Source: Paenibacillus sp. Soil766
Lineage (GTDB): Bacteria; Bacillota; Bacilli; Paenibacillales; NBRC-103111
Length of the DNA: 64,000 bases
Assembly: GCF_001428105.1 (NCBI RefSeq)
Contig: NZ_LMSJ01000002.1
Location: 65,163-129,162 of the forward strand
Direction: 5' to 3'
Within the stretch, counting starts at the first letter, position 1. Every line of letters begins with the position of its first letter. The notes under the pieces were generated by a model, which saw only the letters and a list, made by a program, of their open reading frames with translations, was not told the DNA's origin and did not search any database. Of this stretch, positions 16,194 through 25,388 are shown one piece after another. A program made the position numbers and the translations under genes.

Positions 16194-16931
16194 TTGAACA
16201 TTACATTAAGATGCTTACTTAGTTCTTCGACGCGGTAGGGCACGTCTCGATTCGTCGCATGCCGCAGAAGTCTATTATGGCCAATTTCAGTAACACCGAA
16301 AATGATTGGGACGGATCTTACTGAAATTACTAATAGAGAAGCTTTCAGCACTCTATCGAAAGCATCCGGAGGTTGTTCGAATCATCTTGCCTTACGATTG
16401 GAAAATTATTTTCATGGATGCAGAAGGCAATCAAGAAGTTCCGCCGAAGCCGCATAAATTACCACAGCGTCGATATCTGGCTTACGGTTCATCCATTACG
16501 AATGGCGGTGACGCCGTGCGTCCCACCGGATCTTACGCGATCGTATCGCCGATCTTCTTGGCGTGGATTTATTGAATAAGGGATTCGCAAGTAGCGCACA
16601 TATGGATCGAGCAATCGGTCATCATATTGCGGAGCGCGCTGACTGTAAGTATTCGAGTACATCGTATTCTTTGCTTTTGCAATCATTCGGAAACGATAAT
16701 CGTCCTTCCATTTTCGCCAGTTCAGGGAAATGGAGGGCGTTTTCGTATAACATTACATTTTAGAATCTGTAAGAAAGAGAAAGCCGAGGGCAAATGAAGC
16801 CGTCGGCAGGAAGTTTCTATGGATTACCCATTATTTCCATTTTTGTATCGACGGAGATGGGCTTTATAAGCTTTCACAACAAATTACTGCCCGCTTTCCT
16901 ATTCTTGATTTTATTCCCGACCATAGGGACG
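16182..16931 (+). pseudogene. Decayed duplicate of the SGNH hydrolase / histidine kinase N-terminal locus
   Basis: This stretch is a degraded copy of 18009-19435. From about 16223 to 16654 it matches the SGNH hydrolase gene (LSALYRKHPEVVRIILPYDW, then YLAYGSSITNGGD, then LLNKGFASSAHMD) but lacks the N-terminal third. It carries at least three small deletions, one between short TTCAG direct repeats near 16291, and a frameshift near 16540, and it loses the C-terminal half after 16654. From about 16660 it matches the spacer downstream of that gene and then the first 25 codons of the sensor kinase (16857-16931, MGFISFHNKLLPAFLFLILF). The kinase ribosome site AGGAG is missing in this copy. Confidence 0.88.
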
Positions 16932-17354
16932 ACCGTTACGTACAGTGTCTACAATCTCTCGGCAGGTGCAGTATTTGACCCTGTAACTGCGAAGTTCTCT
17001 TGGACGCCTCAGTTTAAGTCCGGAGCATATACCATAGCGATTCGAGTAAGCGACGGGTAATTAACAGACAGCGAGAGCGTGATTATCACAGTTTACGATG
17101 TGAACGCAGAGGACCTGGTCGCGGAGAGTATCTATTATATCGTCTTCCAGATAGATACGACCATCCATAACGATTTGAATTTGAAGCTGAAGGCGGTAGC
17201 AGATTCTTTGGAAATTGCAAACGCTGTCGCTACGATCAACAAGCTCCATGCTTTTGAAAATAGCATAGAAGCCCAAAGAGGGAAGAAGCTTTCCCAGGAG
17301 CAGGCGGATAAATTAATCAGTACGCTACAACGATCGAATATGTCATTGGCTTGA
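16932..17354 (+). pseudogene. Fossil Ig-like plus FIMAH tail of a secreted enzyme, fused in frame to the kinase remnant
   Basis: Directly after the kinase homology stops, the same frame continues as a putative-Ig domain (AVFDPVTAKFSWTPQF, then YTIAIRVSDG). A TAA at 17058-17060 interrupts it, and the frame resumes with LTDSESVIITVYDVNAEDL and a FIMAH-like helical domain ending IEAQRGKKLSQEQADKLIS. FIMAH domains end many Paenibacillus secreted polysaccharide enzymes, and the intact enzyme at 4662 has one. The 5' catalytic part is absent. The junction at about 16931 is a recombination scar. A terminator follows at 17508. Confidence 0.8.
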
Positions 17355-17507
17355 AATAGACTAAGTGAACAATATTCGGAAGGGAAGACTACAAGGGGCG
17401 GTTTTGGGAATTAGGCTTATTTTGCAAAAAAATTTCAAGTTCTGTCTAGAACAGTCGCCCAGTGAGTTCAGAAAAGAATCACATGTCCAACTGATAGCTA
17501 TTCGTGC

Positions 17508-17539
17508 CCCTTTCCTTCTTGAGGAGAGGGACGTTTTTT
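17508..17539 (+). terminator. Rho-independent terminator downstream of the FIMAH fossil
   Basis: CCCTTTCCT (17508-17516) pairs with AGGAGAGGG (17522-17530) with one G-T wobble and a five-base loop, followed by ACG and six T's. It probably belonged to the lost secreted-enzyme gene. Confidence 0.7.
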
Positions 17540-18092
17540 ACAGGTGGTAGCGTAATTTTGTACAAGAGGACACTAAATCTGTTTCTTACTCGCCTCACAC
17601 TACGATGGTATGATAAAGATGCGTTCAGAAAAAGAGAACATCTACTGCAGGGATTGATCTATCCATGGATCATTCGCTGGCCCGTTAGAAGCTCGTGATC
17701 ACCCCCATGCTGTATATGTTGAAGCAAGGGACGGCCGACGAAAATAAAAGGTAAAAGTAGCCGAAAGGCCCCAAAAGCCGAAACGTTGCGGAATTGGAAG
17801 CATGCTTCAGGGAGACTGGACGGAACATCGGCGGAGAAAAGCTGGTATTGCCTTCATATGGGTTTCGGATATTTATACGGGAAGAACAACATAATTAATT
17901 TCGAGATTTGCAGCGAAATACGATTCGTTAATAAGGGACCTCCCCAGCGTCGATTACCGATTATCTTCAATACTTAACGGTCAAAGCAGGGCGTGTGGTA
18001 CTGCGGATCTTTTATCTTGTATAGTTGAACATTAGAACATTACAGTAAGATGCTTACTTAGTTGATTACTATTAGACAAGAAGGTGGAAAAA
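17540..18092 (+). other. Non-coding stretch ending in a repeat shared with the tannase 3' flank
   Basis: Short frames occur but none resembles a known protein or has a good ribosome site. At 18009-18062 a sequence related to the 3' flank of the tannase gene (16182-16222) appears: TCTTGTATAGTTGAACATTA, then ATTACAGTAAGATGCTTACT. This copy carries an extra GAACATTA duplication. A third, more degraded version lies at 28570-28610. The repeat therefore marks the borders of duplicated blocks in this region. Confidence 0.55.
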
Positions 18093-19118
18093 TTGCAAGT
18101 TTTCAAGGGAATCGTATTTCACAATGTTGATGAATTGGTACCTTTTCAAGGCGGGGGTTGGGCTCTAAACCGGGTGCCTTCCCAAGTGAGAAAGGAGTTA
18201 AATGAGGCAGCCAGAGTTGACCGTGCGGAAAATACATGCGGCGTGGAGCTAAGGTTCTTAATGCGTAGTGATAAGGCGAAGATTATTCTTCGCCGAGGTA
18301 AAGCGCGTCTTGATTCATCGCATGCTGCAGAAGTCTATTATGGCCAATTTCAGGCGCCCTATTCAGTCACACCGAGAATGATTGGGACGGATCTTACTGA
18401 AATTACGATTGAACGCCCCCATATAGAGAAGCTTTCAGCACTTTACCGAGAACATAATCTCGTTTTCGACCCGGAGGTTGTTCGAATCATCTTGCCATAC
18501 GATTGGAAAATTATTTTCATGGATGCAGAAGGTGATCTAGTTCCACCGAAGCCGCAACAATTACCACAGCGTCGATACCTGGCTTATGGTTCATCCATTA
18601 CGCATGGCGGTGATGCCGTACGTCCCACCGGATCTTATGCGATGCGCATCGCCGATCTACTTGGCGTGGATTTATTGAATAAGGGATTCGCAAGTAGCGC
18701 ACATATGGATCTGGCCCTCGGTCATCATATTGCGGAGCGCGATGATTGGGACTTTGCATCACTAGAGATGGGGATAAACGTGATAGGGCAGTGGACGGCA
18801 GAAGTATTCGAACATAAGATGCGTGATTTTCTTTCTGCCGTCCTTAAATGCAAGCGTAATCGATGGCTCTTTGTGACGGACCTATTTCTATGTAACCATG
18901 ATCTGGATGGTTTGGATCGGATCTTAGACTATAGGTTGGCAGTCCGTCGAGCAGTCGAGGATTTAGGTGATTCGAGGACTATCTACACAGCGGGAACGGA
19001 GCTGTTGCGAAGTGTAAATGAGTTGTCCGCCGATCTTGTCCATCCTTCAGCGGCGGGTCAAGAAGCAATCGCTTTACGCTGGTCCAAGCTCATGCGCGAC
19101 CGGATTGAAGCGGAATAA
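18093..19118 (+). CDS. SGNH/GDSL-type hydrolase (probable carbohydrate or acyl esterase)
   Basis: About 341 residues. The C-terminal SGNH domain shows block I YLAYGSSITHGGD (nucleophile Ser about residue 170) and block V DLVHPSAAGQ (Asp/His). The N-terminal 130 residues look like the beta-sandwich of CE2-like two-domain esterases. No signal peptide is visible, so it probably acts inside the cell on imported acylated sugars. The frame opens with GTG at 18084, but AAGGTGG (18081-18087) points to TTG 18093 as the start. It is followed by a YesM/YesN pair and an importer. A broken copy lies at 16182-16654. Confidence 0.82.
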   Translation: MQVFKGIVFHNVDELVPFQGGGWALNRVPSQVRKELNEAARVDRAENTCGVELRFLMRSDKAKIILRRGKARLDSSHAAEVYYGQFQAPYSVTPRMIGTDLTEITIERPHIEKLSALYREHNLVFDPEVVRIILPYDWKIIFMDAEGDLVPPKPQQLPQRRYLAYGSSITHGGDAVRPTGSYAMRIADLLGVDLLNKGFASSAHMDLALGHHIAERDDWDFASLEMGINVIGQWTAEVFEHKMRDFLSAVLKCKRNRWLFVTDLFLCNHDLDGLDRILDYRLAVRRAVEDLGDSRTIYTAGTELLRSVNELSADLVHPSAAGQEAIALRWSKLMRDRIEAE

Positions 19119-19357
19119 CTTCGAGTTCTTTGCTTAGCAATCATTCGGAAACGACAAGCGTTCTTCAATTTTAACCAGTACAAGGGAATGGAGTTCGTGG
19201 AATTCGTTATTATAACATTACATTCAGAATCCGTTCATGAAAAAGCCGAGGGCAAATGAAGCCGTCGGCTAGAAGTGTCTATAATTACTATATATTACCA
19301 ATATCATTGAAGTTCCTTATAACTTTATTCAAGATTTTAAAGATAGGAGCGACGGAG
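19119..19357 (+). other. Spacer between SGNH hydrolase and sensor kinase, with conserved hairpin
   Basis: AGCCGA (19244-19249) pairs with TCGGCT (19265-19270). The same element, GCCGAGGGCAAATGAAGCCG, is preserved in the decayed copy near 16782-16803. An in-frame ATG at 19256 lies inside it, but the kinase ribosome site AGGAG (19345-19349) supports a start at 19358. The hairpin has no T-run and may be a processing or attenuation element. Confidence 0.45.
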
Positions 19358-21115
19358 ATGGGCTTTATAAGCTTCCACAACAAATTGCTGGCCGCTTTCC
19401 TATTCTTAATTTTATTCCCCACCATAGGGACGGTCTATTATTCTTATCATGAGTTCAATGACTTGCTCCGCAAACAAGTGGAGCTGGATGCGGCCAATCA
19501 GTTGGAGCAGGTGAATTTTAACTTCGAAAGGCAGCTAAAAGTGATCACTAGTACGATGAATTCGATCGCTTTGGATCCCAATGTGAAAACATTGCTGGAA
19601 ACACCCCAAATGACCGAACGGGATCAACTGAATGCTGCTCAACAGATGGATAAAAAATTTCTTGAAGTAACAACGACACTTTTGGATGATACGGCGCAAA
19701 TTATAGTTCAGGATAGAAATATGCACATTTATACGTATGGCATTCCCAATGGGTCTAGAGACGTTAGGGAACAGTTAATCGATCAAATTACAGCAAAGAA
19801 CGGATATATGGTTTGGTCGATACAATCACAAACTGCGGACAATTCCGAAAGCGGTTTTATCACGGTGGGTAAGCTCCTCAAAGACGAAAACTTGTCGGAT
19901 CTGGGAGTAGCGGTAATTCGCTTGCCCACAGATGAATTGCTCGAGATATTGGGAAGACAAGGCTCCTCCTCTGAACAGACCGGCTTCTTGCTTTCTGAAG
20001 ACGGGATTTGGGGCACCGACTTGGAACTCAATAAAGCCATTTACGAGCAATTAAAGTCGAGTTGGTCCGCAGGAAATAATACGTATGAGATTAATTGGAA
20101 TGGGGAGTTGTATCTGGTCAGCACATATTCGCTTTCCATTCCGAGCTGGCATGTCGTACAAATGATTCCATACACCGAAATGTACCGAAAGGTCAATCAG
20201 ATGACCCGCTGGACGGTACTTGTATTATCATTAGCGATGACGATATTCATCGTACTGATTATCGGTTTTTCCTCGATGCTGAGCAAGCCGATCCGAGAGT
20301 TGAGGAGAGTGATGAGGCAGGTGGAGTCCGGCAGGCTGGACGTTTCCTGCGAGGTGAAGTCCCGAGACGAGATTGGATTATTAAGCAGAAGCATGAACAG
20401 CATGCTGATGAGGCTAAAGAGCCATATTGAAAATGAGGTGATTCTGAATAAGCAGAAGGAACAAGCCAAGCTGGAGGCGCTCCAGTCGCAAATTACCCCT
20501 CATTTTTTATACAATACGATGAATACGATCAAATGGATGTCGGTAATGTCAGGCACAAAGGACATTACGGAAATGCTGATGTCGCTCGGACATTTATTGA
20601 ATATGAGCATCCATCGCGGACAAGAGATTATTAAGTTTGAGGAGGAACTGGAGAACGTCCGATCGTTTTTGACCATACAGAGATACCGTTTCGGTGAGAG
20701 CATTAAAGTCCGTGAGAAGATTAATCCGGGATCACTGGCCTGCATGGTGCCCAAGCTGTCTTTACAGCCCCTGGTCGAAAATGTTTATCAGCACGGGATA
20801 TTCTCCGGAAGGGGCGAGGGCGAGATGATTATTCGAACAAAGCTTGCCTCCGGAATTTTGCTAATTGAGGTGGAGGATTCAGGGCAAGGTTTATCTCAGG
20901 AAAGAATCGATGAAATTCATAAATTGTTGAAGCAGCCGGCATCGGCTCATGGGCCGCGCATCGGTTTGAAAAACGTTCACAATCGCATCCAATTAATGCA
21001 TGGGGCGGACTGTGGAATACAGCTTCAGAAAAATAAAGGGAATGGTCATACAGTGGTTTCCATCAAGCTGCCGGTTCACAAGGAGGAGATGGTTGATGAA
21101 GATCGTCGTGATTGA
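19358..21115 (+). CDS. Sensor histidine kinase of the YesM family
   Basis: 585 residues. First membrane span about residues 8-28, an extracellular sensor region, second span about 288-310 (VLVLSLAMTIFIVLIIGF), then HAMP. The His_kinase domain follows with phospho-acceptor His in QITPHFLYNTMNTIKWMS (about residue 381), and an HATPase_c domain with LVENVYQHGI and GQGLS boxes. The start is ATG 19358 behind AGGAG at 19345. It overlaps the response regulator gene by 20 bases, so they are co-translated. YesM/YesN pairs control adjacent carbohydrate importers, here the one at 22425-26744. The first 25 codons are duplicated at 16857. Confidence 0.93.
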   Translation: MGFISFHNKLLAAFLFLILFPTIGTVYYSYHEFNDLLRKQVELDAANQLEQVNFNFERQLKVITSTMNSIALDPNVKTLLETPQMTERDQLNAAQQMDKKFLEVTTTLLDDTAQIIVQDRNMHIYTYGIPNGSRDVREQLIDQITAKNGYMVWSIQSQTADNSESGFITVGKLLKDENLSDLGVAVIRLPTDELLEILGRQGSSSEQTGFLLSEDGIWGTDLELNKAIYEQLKSSWSAGNNTYEINWNGELYLVSTYSLSIPSWHVVQMIPYTEMYRKVNQMTRWTVLVLSLAMTIFIVLIIGFSSMLSKPIRELRRVMRQVESGRLDVSCEVKSRDEIGLLSRSMNSMLMRLKSHIENEVILNKQKEQAKLEALQSQITPHFLYNTMNTIKWMSVMSGTKDITEMLMSLGHLLNMSIHRGQEIIKFEEELENVRSFLTIQRYRFGESIKVREKINPGSLACMVPKLSLQPLVENVYQHGIFSGRGEGEMIIRTKLASGILLIEVEDSGQGLSQERIDEIHKLLKQPASAHGPRIGLKNVHNRIQLMHGADCGIQLQKNKGNGHTVVSIKLPVHKEEMVDEDRRD

Positions 21116-22259
21116 TGATGAGATACTCGTACGCAGAGGGATTATGAGCATGAATTGGGAGTATTATGGGATAGAAGTGGCTGGTGAAGCTGCCGACGGA
21201 GAAACTGGCCTTGAGCTCGTAAGGCGTACGCTGCCAGACATAGTACTAAGCGATATTCGGATGCCCAAAATGGATGGGTTAACGATGATACGTATGATCA
21301 GGGATGAATTTCCTGAGATGAAAATAATAATACTTAGTGTGCTGGAGGATTTTGAATCAGTCAGGAATGCCCTTCGCTTGGGGGTAACCGATTACGTACA
21401 GAAATTTCTAATGGGGCCGGACGAACTGCTGGAAACGGTGTTGAACATCAAGCGAATTCAGGATTGCACAGGTAAAGCTCGTCCGATATCCAAACATGAC
21501 ACACTACCCGACAAGTTGTCTGATTGCGAGTTGGAGAAACCGGAGGCGGACTTTTATGGACAAGCGCTGCGCCCGGAAGACGGCGCGAGAACGCATGCTG
21601 CCGTAAGTACAAGCATAAACTTTTTTGCCGTCGAACATTTAAAACAATACTACACGGTACTTGAAGGGCCTGAGGAAGCTATTGCTCGCGAAGGTTTCGA
21701 ACGTTTGTTCCCGTTGGATGCAGATGAGTGCATCGCTGAGCAAAATATAAAAAATGAAATATGCCTATGGGTTTCCACCGTGGTCTCTCTGATGCAGGAG
21801 TGGGGCGGGAATATTCAGCAATTCTGGAACCATTCGTCCCCCTACAATCAAATTTCACAAGCTGCAACCTACCAGCAATTAAGAGGTTGGTGTCTCGATT
21901 TTCACATGCTGGCTTGGGAGACGCTGCATATTCTCAAAGCCTCGCATCATCGAATCGAGATTTGTAAAGTCATAGATTATTTACATGCTCATTATATGGA
22001 CCAGATTCAGGTTACTGACATGGCACATTTGACCAATCTAAGTGTAAATTACTTTAGCTACTTGTTTTCCAAGGAAATGGGAGAGCCATTCGTCAATTAT
22101 TTGCAAAAGGTTCGCGTGGAGAGGGCGAAAGAGTTGCTGAGAAGCAATCAGTTACACTGGATCGACGTCGGAGAGCAGGTCGGCTTCCGCAGCACAAAAT
22201 ATTTTGCGAAAATTTTCAAAAAGTACACGTCTGTCTCTCCTTCACAGTATAAGTATTGA
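21096..22259 (+). CDS. Response regulator with AraC-type DNA-binding domain (YesN family)
   Basis: 387 residues. The N-terminal receiver has the acidic pair IDDE, the phospho-acceptor Asp in VLSDIRMPKMDG (about residue 54) and the conserved Lys in TDYVQK. The C-terminal AraC domain (about 285-387) has two helix-turn-helix motifs, ending in DVGEQVGFRSTKYFAKIFKK. The linker is shorter than in most YesN proteins (about 500-540 residues). The start is ATG 21096 behind AAGGAGGAG (21080-21088), inside the kinase 3' end; the frame itself opens at 21000. It probably activates the importer operon that begins 165 bases downstream. Confidence 0.93.
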   Translation: MKIVVIDDEILVRRGIMSMNWEYYGIEVAGEAADGETGLELVRRTLPDIVLSDIRMPKMDGLTMIRMIRDEFPEMKIIILSVLEDFESVRNALRLGVTDYVQKFLMGPDELLETVLNIKRIQDCTGKARPISKHDTLPDKLSDCELEKPEADFYGQALRPEDGARTHAAVSTSINFFAVEHLKQYYTVLEGPEEAIAREGFERLFPLDADECIAEQNIKNEICLWVSTVVSLMQEWGGNIQQFWNHSSPYNQISQAATYQQLRGWCLDFHMLAWETLHILKASHHRIEICKVIDYLHAHYMDQIQVTDMAHLTNLSVNYFSYLFSKEMGEPFVNYLQKVRVERAKELLRSNQLHWIDVGEQVGFRSTKYFAKIFKKYTSVSPSQYKY

Positions 22260-22340
22260 GTCTCGAAGAATCGGTGATCAATATCGAAGAATTGCAAACA
22301 CACCCTTTAAAGAGCGGATGGTTGCTCAATAGGAAATAAT

Positions 22341-22392
22341 AAATACGTTCGTATTTCAAAGATGCGTGAGTTTCTGAATAATAGCGCTTACA
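22341..22392 (+). promoter_or_regulatory. Palindrome and cre-like site upstream of the importer operon
   Basis: AAATACG (22341-22347), TT, CGTATTT (22350-22356) is a perfect 16-base palindrome. Further down, TAATAGCGCTTACA (22379-22392) matches the cre consensus at all but two positions. Both lie between the response-regulator stop and the permease ribosome site AAAGGAGGTG (22408-22417), so they are candidates for pathway control and CcpA control. Confidence 0.4.
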
Positions 22393-22424
22393 TTATAATT
22401 TTCTCAAAAGGAGGTGAACTTAGT

Positions 22425-23303
22425 ATGAATAGATCGGAAGCACTTCGAGGTTGGTTGTTTATTTTCCCCAGTTTGCTTGGCTTTGGGTTGTTTACATTCA
22501 TTCCCATTATTTTCTCTTTGGTAATCAGCTTTGCCAACTGGAACTTTTTAGAGGGGTTCTCTGGGATCGAATTTGTGGGATTCAGCAATTACACAAAAAT
22601 GTGGAGTGATCACTGGTTCATCGACAGTCTGAAAAATAATCTGGTTTTCACCTGTGTCACGGTGCCCGCGACTATCGTCTTGTCTCTGCTGTCGGCCCTC
22701 GCATTAAATAAAGGCGCATATCTCAAGTCGACATTCCGGATGCTAATCTTTATGCCTCACATCTCTAGTTTAGTAGCAATATCGGTCGTGTGGGGAGTTT
22801 TGTATAACCCGTCTCAAGGTCCAATCAATGCTTTCCTTAGAAGCTTGGGAATCAGCGACCCTCCCGGATGGCTGTCCAGCTCGACCTGGGCATTGCCCGC
22901 GATCATGATTATGACCATTTGGTCGAACATCGGGTATAACATGATCATTTATTTGGCTGGCCTTCAAGGTATACCGAAGGATTTATATGAGGCTGCCAAA
23001 ATCGACGGTGCCGGCTCTAGAGGCTGCTTCTTTCACATTACGCTGCCAATGCTGTCCTCGACAACTTTTTTCGTGTTAATCACAAGCATGATTCATTCCT
23101 TTCAAGTGTTTATCGCTGTGTTCTCGATGACGTACGGCGGTCCTGGAACGGCTACTAGCGTCATAACTTTTTATATTTACCAGTCTGCATTCAAGTTTTT
23201 CGATATGGGTTATGCTTCGGCGATGGCATGGATCCTTTTCATTATGATTTTCATCATTACCATCGTTCAATGGCGAGGCCAAAAGAAATGGGTGCACTAT
23301 TAA
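22425..23303 (+). CDS. ABC carbohydrate importer permease (UgpA/MalF type)
   Basis: 292 residues, about six membrane spans, first at about 12-32. The EAA loop reads YEAAKIDGAGSRGCFFHITL, which docks a shared ATPase. It belongs to the family-1 sugar importer permeases. The start is ATG 22425 behind AAAGGAGGTG; the frame opens 63 bases earlier without a ribosome site. It is first in the operon permease, permease, enolase-superfamily enzyme, binding protein, oxidoreductase. No ATPase gene is present. Confidence 0.93.
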   Translation: MNRSEALRGWLFIFPSLLGFGLFTFIPIIFSLVISFANWNFLEGFSGIEFVGFSNYTKMWSDHWFIDSLKNNLVFTCVTVPATIVLSLLSALALNKGAYLKSTFRMLIFMPHISSLVAISVVWGVLYNPSQGPINAFLRSLGISDPPGWLSSSTWALPAIMIMTIWSNIGYNMIIYLAGLQGIPKDLYEAAKIDGAGSRGCFFHITLPMLSSTTFFVLITSMIHSFQVFIAVFSMTYGGPGTATSVITFYIYQSAFKFFDMGYASAMAWILFIMIFIITIVQWRGQKKWVHY

Positions 23304-23316
23304 TAGGGGGGGCGAC

Positions 23317-24174
23317 ATGAGAGGTTTTTTACACAAACAAACGTCTTCATCCAAAGAGGTTGTGTCCAAATTGATGCTCACAGTGGTGCTGGGCGCATTA
23401 AGCCTGACGATGGTCCTGCCTTTTATTTGGATGCTGTCCACCTCTTTAAAGGGACAAGCTGAAGTATTCGTGTTTCCCGTAAAGTGGATTCCCTCGGTAT
23501 TTCGCTGGGATAATTACAAATCGGTATGGATGGGATCGAATCCGTTTTGGTTATATTACTTGAATTCCATTAAAGTAACGATATTGACGGTGGCAGGTAC
23601 GGTCGTTATTAGCTCGGCTGCGGCATATGGCTTCTCGCGCATCGTATTTAAAGGACGGGACACGATTTTTATGCTTTATTTAGCAACATTAATGATTCCA
23701 GATCAAGTCACCCTTATCCCCAGATTCATACTGTTTAAGTATCTAGGCATGTACAATTCCCACCTGGCCCTTATCGTACCTGGCGTTTTCGTAGTGTTTG
23801 CAGTGTTTTTACTTCGGCAATTCTACATTACGATTCCCCATGAATTTTCCGAAGCTGCCCGGATAGAGGGAGCAGGCCATTTCCTGATTTGGACAAAAAT
23901 CGTGATGCCTCTTTCGAAGCCGGCGTTGGTTTCACTTGTGATTTTGAACGTAACGTCGAACTGGAATGAGTTTATCAATCCTCTTGTATTTTTGTCAGAC
24001 AATAAATTGTATACGGTACCGCTTGGTTTAACGAACTATATCGATGAAATGGGAACAGACTACACTCTAATGATGGCTGCTTCGGTAAGTGCCGTTCTGC
24101 CGATCATCCTGATCTTCATTCTCGCTCAGCGATGGTTTGTGGAAGGGGTTGTTTCCAGCGGTATTAAAGGTTGA
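23317..24174 (+). CDS. ABC carbohydrate importer permease (UgpE/MalG type)
   Basis: 285 residues with about six spans. The EAA loop is FSEAARIEGAGHFLIWTKIV followed by MPLSKP, and the C-terminal RWFVEGVVSSGIKG is the usual family ending. The ATG follows AGGGGGGGCGAC, a strong ribosome site, 13 bases after the first permease. It forms the channel with the upstream permease. The substrate is unknown; the acid-sugar type enzyme next door suggests an aldonic or uronic acid or related compound. Confidence 0.93.
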   Translation: MRGFLHKQTSSSKEVVSKLMLTVVLGALSLTMVLPFIWMLSTSLKGQAEVFVFPVKWIPSVFRWDNYKSVWMGSNPFWLYYLNSIKVTILTVAGTVVISSAAAYGFSRIVFKGRDTIFMLYLATLMIPDQVTLIPRFILFKYLGMYNSHLALIVPGVFVVFAVFLLRQFYITIPHEFSEAARIEGAGHFLIWTKIVMPLSKPALVSLVILNVTSNWNEFINPLVFLSDNKLYTVPLGLTNYIDEMGTDYTLMMAASVSAVLPIILIFILAQRWFVEGVVSSGIKG

Positions 24175-24204
24175 TTTTTAATCAAATAACATACGGAGGG
24201 CAAT

Positions 24205-25365
24205 ATGAGAATTAAGTCAATCGACATCTATGTTCACAAATCCCCTAAGCAAAGCGTGCAATTAATAAATTCGGCTGCTACAAAGCCTGACTCCGATTAT
24301 TACCGACATCCAAAGTATAAAGCAATTTATTCGACCAAGCAGGAAACACTGCTGGTGAAAATAGAGACGGAATGCGGATTAACCGGCTGGGGCGAAGCTT
24401 TATCGCCGATCGGTCCTGAGGTCACCGGCAATATCATCAAGCGAATTTTGACACCGCTATTGCTAGGCGAAGACCCGCGCCAAATCGAGGTTTTATGGAA
24501 TCGCATGTACGGCTCGATGAGAGAACGAGGTTTTTTCTCCGGGTTCATGCTGACGGCCATCTCGGCTGTCGATATTGCATTGTGGGACCTGTGGGGAAAA
24601 TCGCTGCACCAGCCGATACATGTGCTGCTCGGTGGTGCGGAAAGAAAGCGGATACATGCTTATGTTTCGGGGCTGTACGCAGATTCAGACTCGGAGAAGG
24701 GCAAGCTGGCGATTCAGTGGAAGGAACAGGGCTTCGACGCCATCAAGCTGCATTTGGGCTTTGGGATCGAACAGGATGCCCGAACCGCCCAGACGATAAG
24801 GGAAGCGGTCGGGGACGGTTTCCGATTAATGGTTGACGTGCACCAGCAATATTCGGTGTCGCAAGCGATTCAATTGGGCCGCCGGCTGGAAGCCCTCGGT
24901 TACGATTTTCTTGAGGCTCCTGTTGCCAGTGAGGATATCCAGGGAATCGCTGAAGTCAGCCGGGCGCTGGATATGGCCGTAGCGATTGGCGAAGAGATCC
25001 GAACGCGTTATGAGTTCAAGGACCGGATTAACGTAAGAGCCGGAGATATTTATCAGCCGGATATGGGTTGGGTTGGCATTTCCGAGATGCGTAAAATCGC
25101 CACGATGTCGGAAGCCTTCAATATTCAGATTGCTCCACATTTAAGCAATGGGCTAGGTATTTGCATCGCTGCGACGTTGCAGCTATGCGCTAATATCCAC
25201 AATTACTACACGCTTGAGTTCCAGCCAAACGTGCTGCCGGCGGCGAACCGGCTTCTGAAGGAGCCTATTGTTTGCAAGAACGGGTATTACGAATTGCCAG
25301 AAGGCCCTGGGTTGGGCGTTGAGATCAATGAATCTGCGCTGATGCAGTATGCAGAGTTATTGTAG
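24205..25365 (+). CDS. Enolase-superfamily dehydratase/racemase (mandelate racemase/muconate lactonizing enzyme fold)
   Basis: 386 residues with an N-terminal capping domain and a C-terminal barrel. Probable metal ligands are Asp in LMVDVHQQY (about 210), Glu in LEAPV (about 236) and Glu in IGEE (about 262). The His of the His-Asp type base pair is in QIAPHLSNGLG (about 311), and the Asp in YQPDMGWVG (about 288). At the position where mandelate racemase has K-x-K, this protein has IKLHLG, that is K-x-H. It may dehydrate an acid sugar taken up by the surrounding importer. ATG follows ACGGAGGG. The exact reaction is unassigned. Confidence 0.87.
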   Translation: MRIKSIDIYVHKSPKQSVQLINSAATKPDSDYYRHPKYKAIYSTKQETLLVKIETECGLTGWGEALSPIGPEVTGNIIKRILTPLLLGEDPRQIEVLWNRMYGSMRERGFFSGFMLTAISAVDIALWDLWGKSLHQPIHVLLGGAERKRIHAYVSGLYADSDSEKGKLAIQWKEQGFDAIKLHLGFGIEQDARTAQTIREAVGDGFRLMVDVHQQYSVSQAIQLGRRLEALGYDFLEAPVASEDIQGIAEVSRALDMAVAIGEEIRTRYEFKDRINVRAGDIYQPDMGWVGISEMRKIATMSEAFNIQIAPHLSNGLGICIAATLQLCANIHNYYTLEFQPNVLPAANRLLKEPIVCKNGYYELPEGPGLGVEINESALMQYAELL

Positions 25366-25388
25366 GAGACAATACAAGGAGGGTTCAT

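Noticed and set aside
21000-21095. Longer N-terminus of the response regulator
   Set aside because: The upstream part is the kinase gene read in another frame; the receiver domain begins at ATG 21096 with a strong ribosome site.
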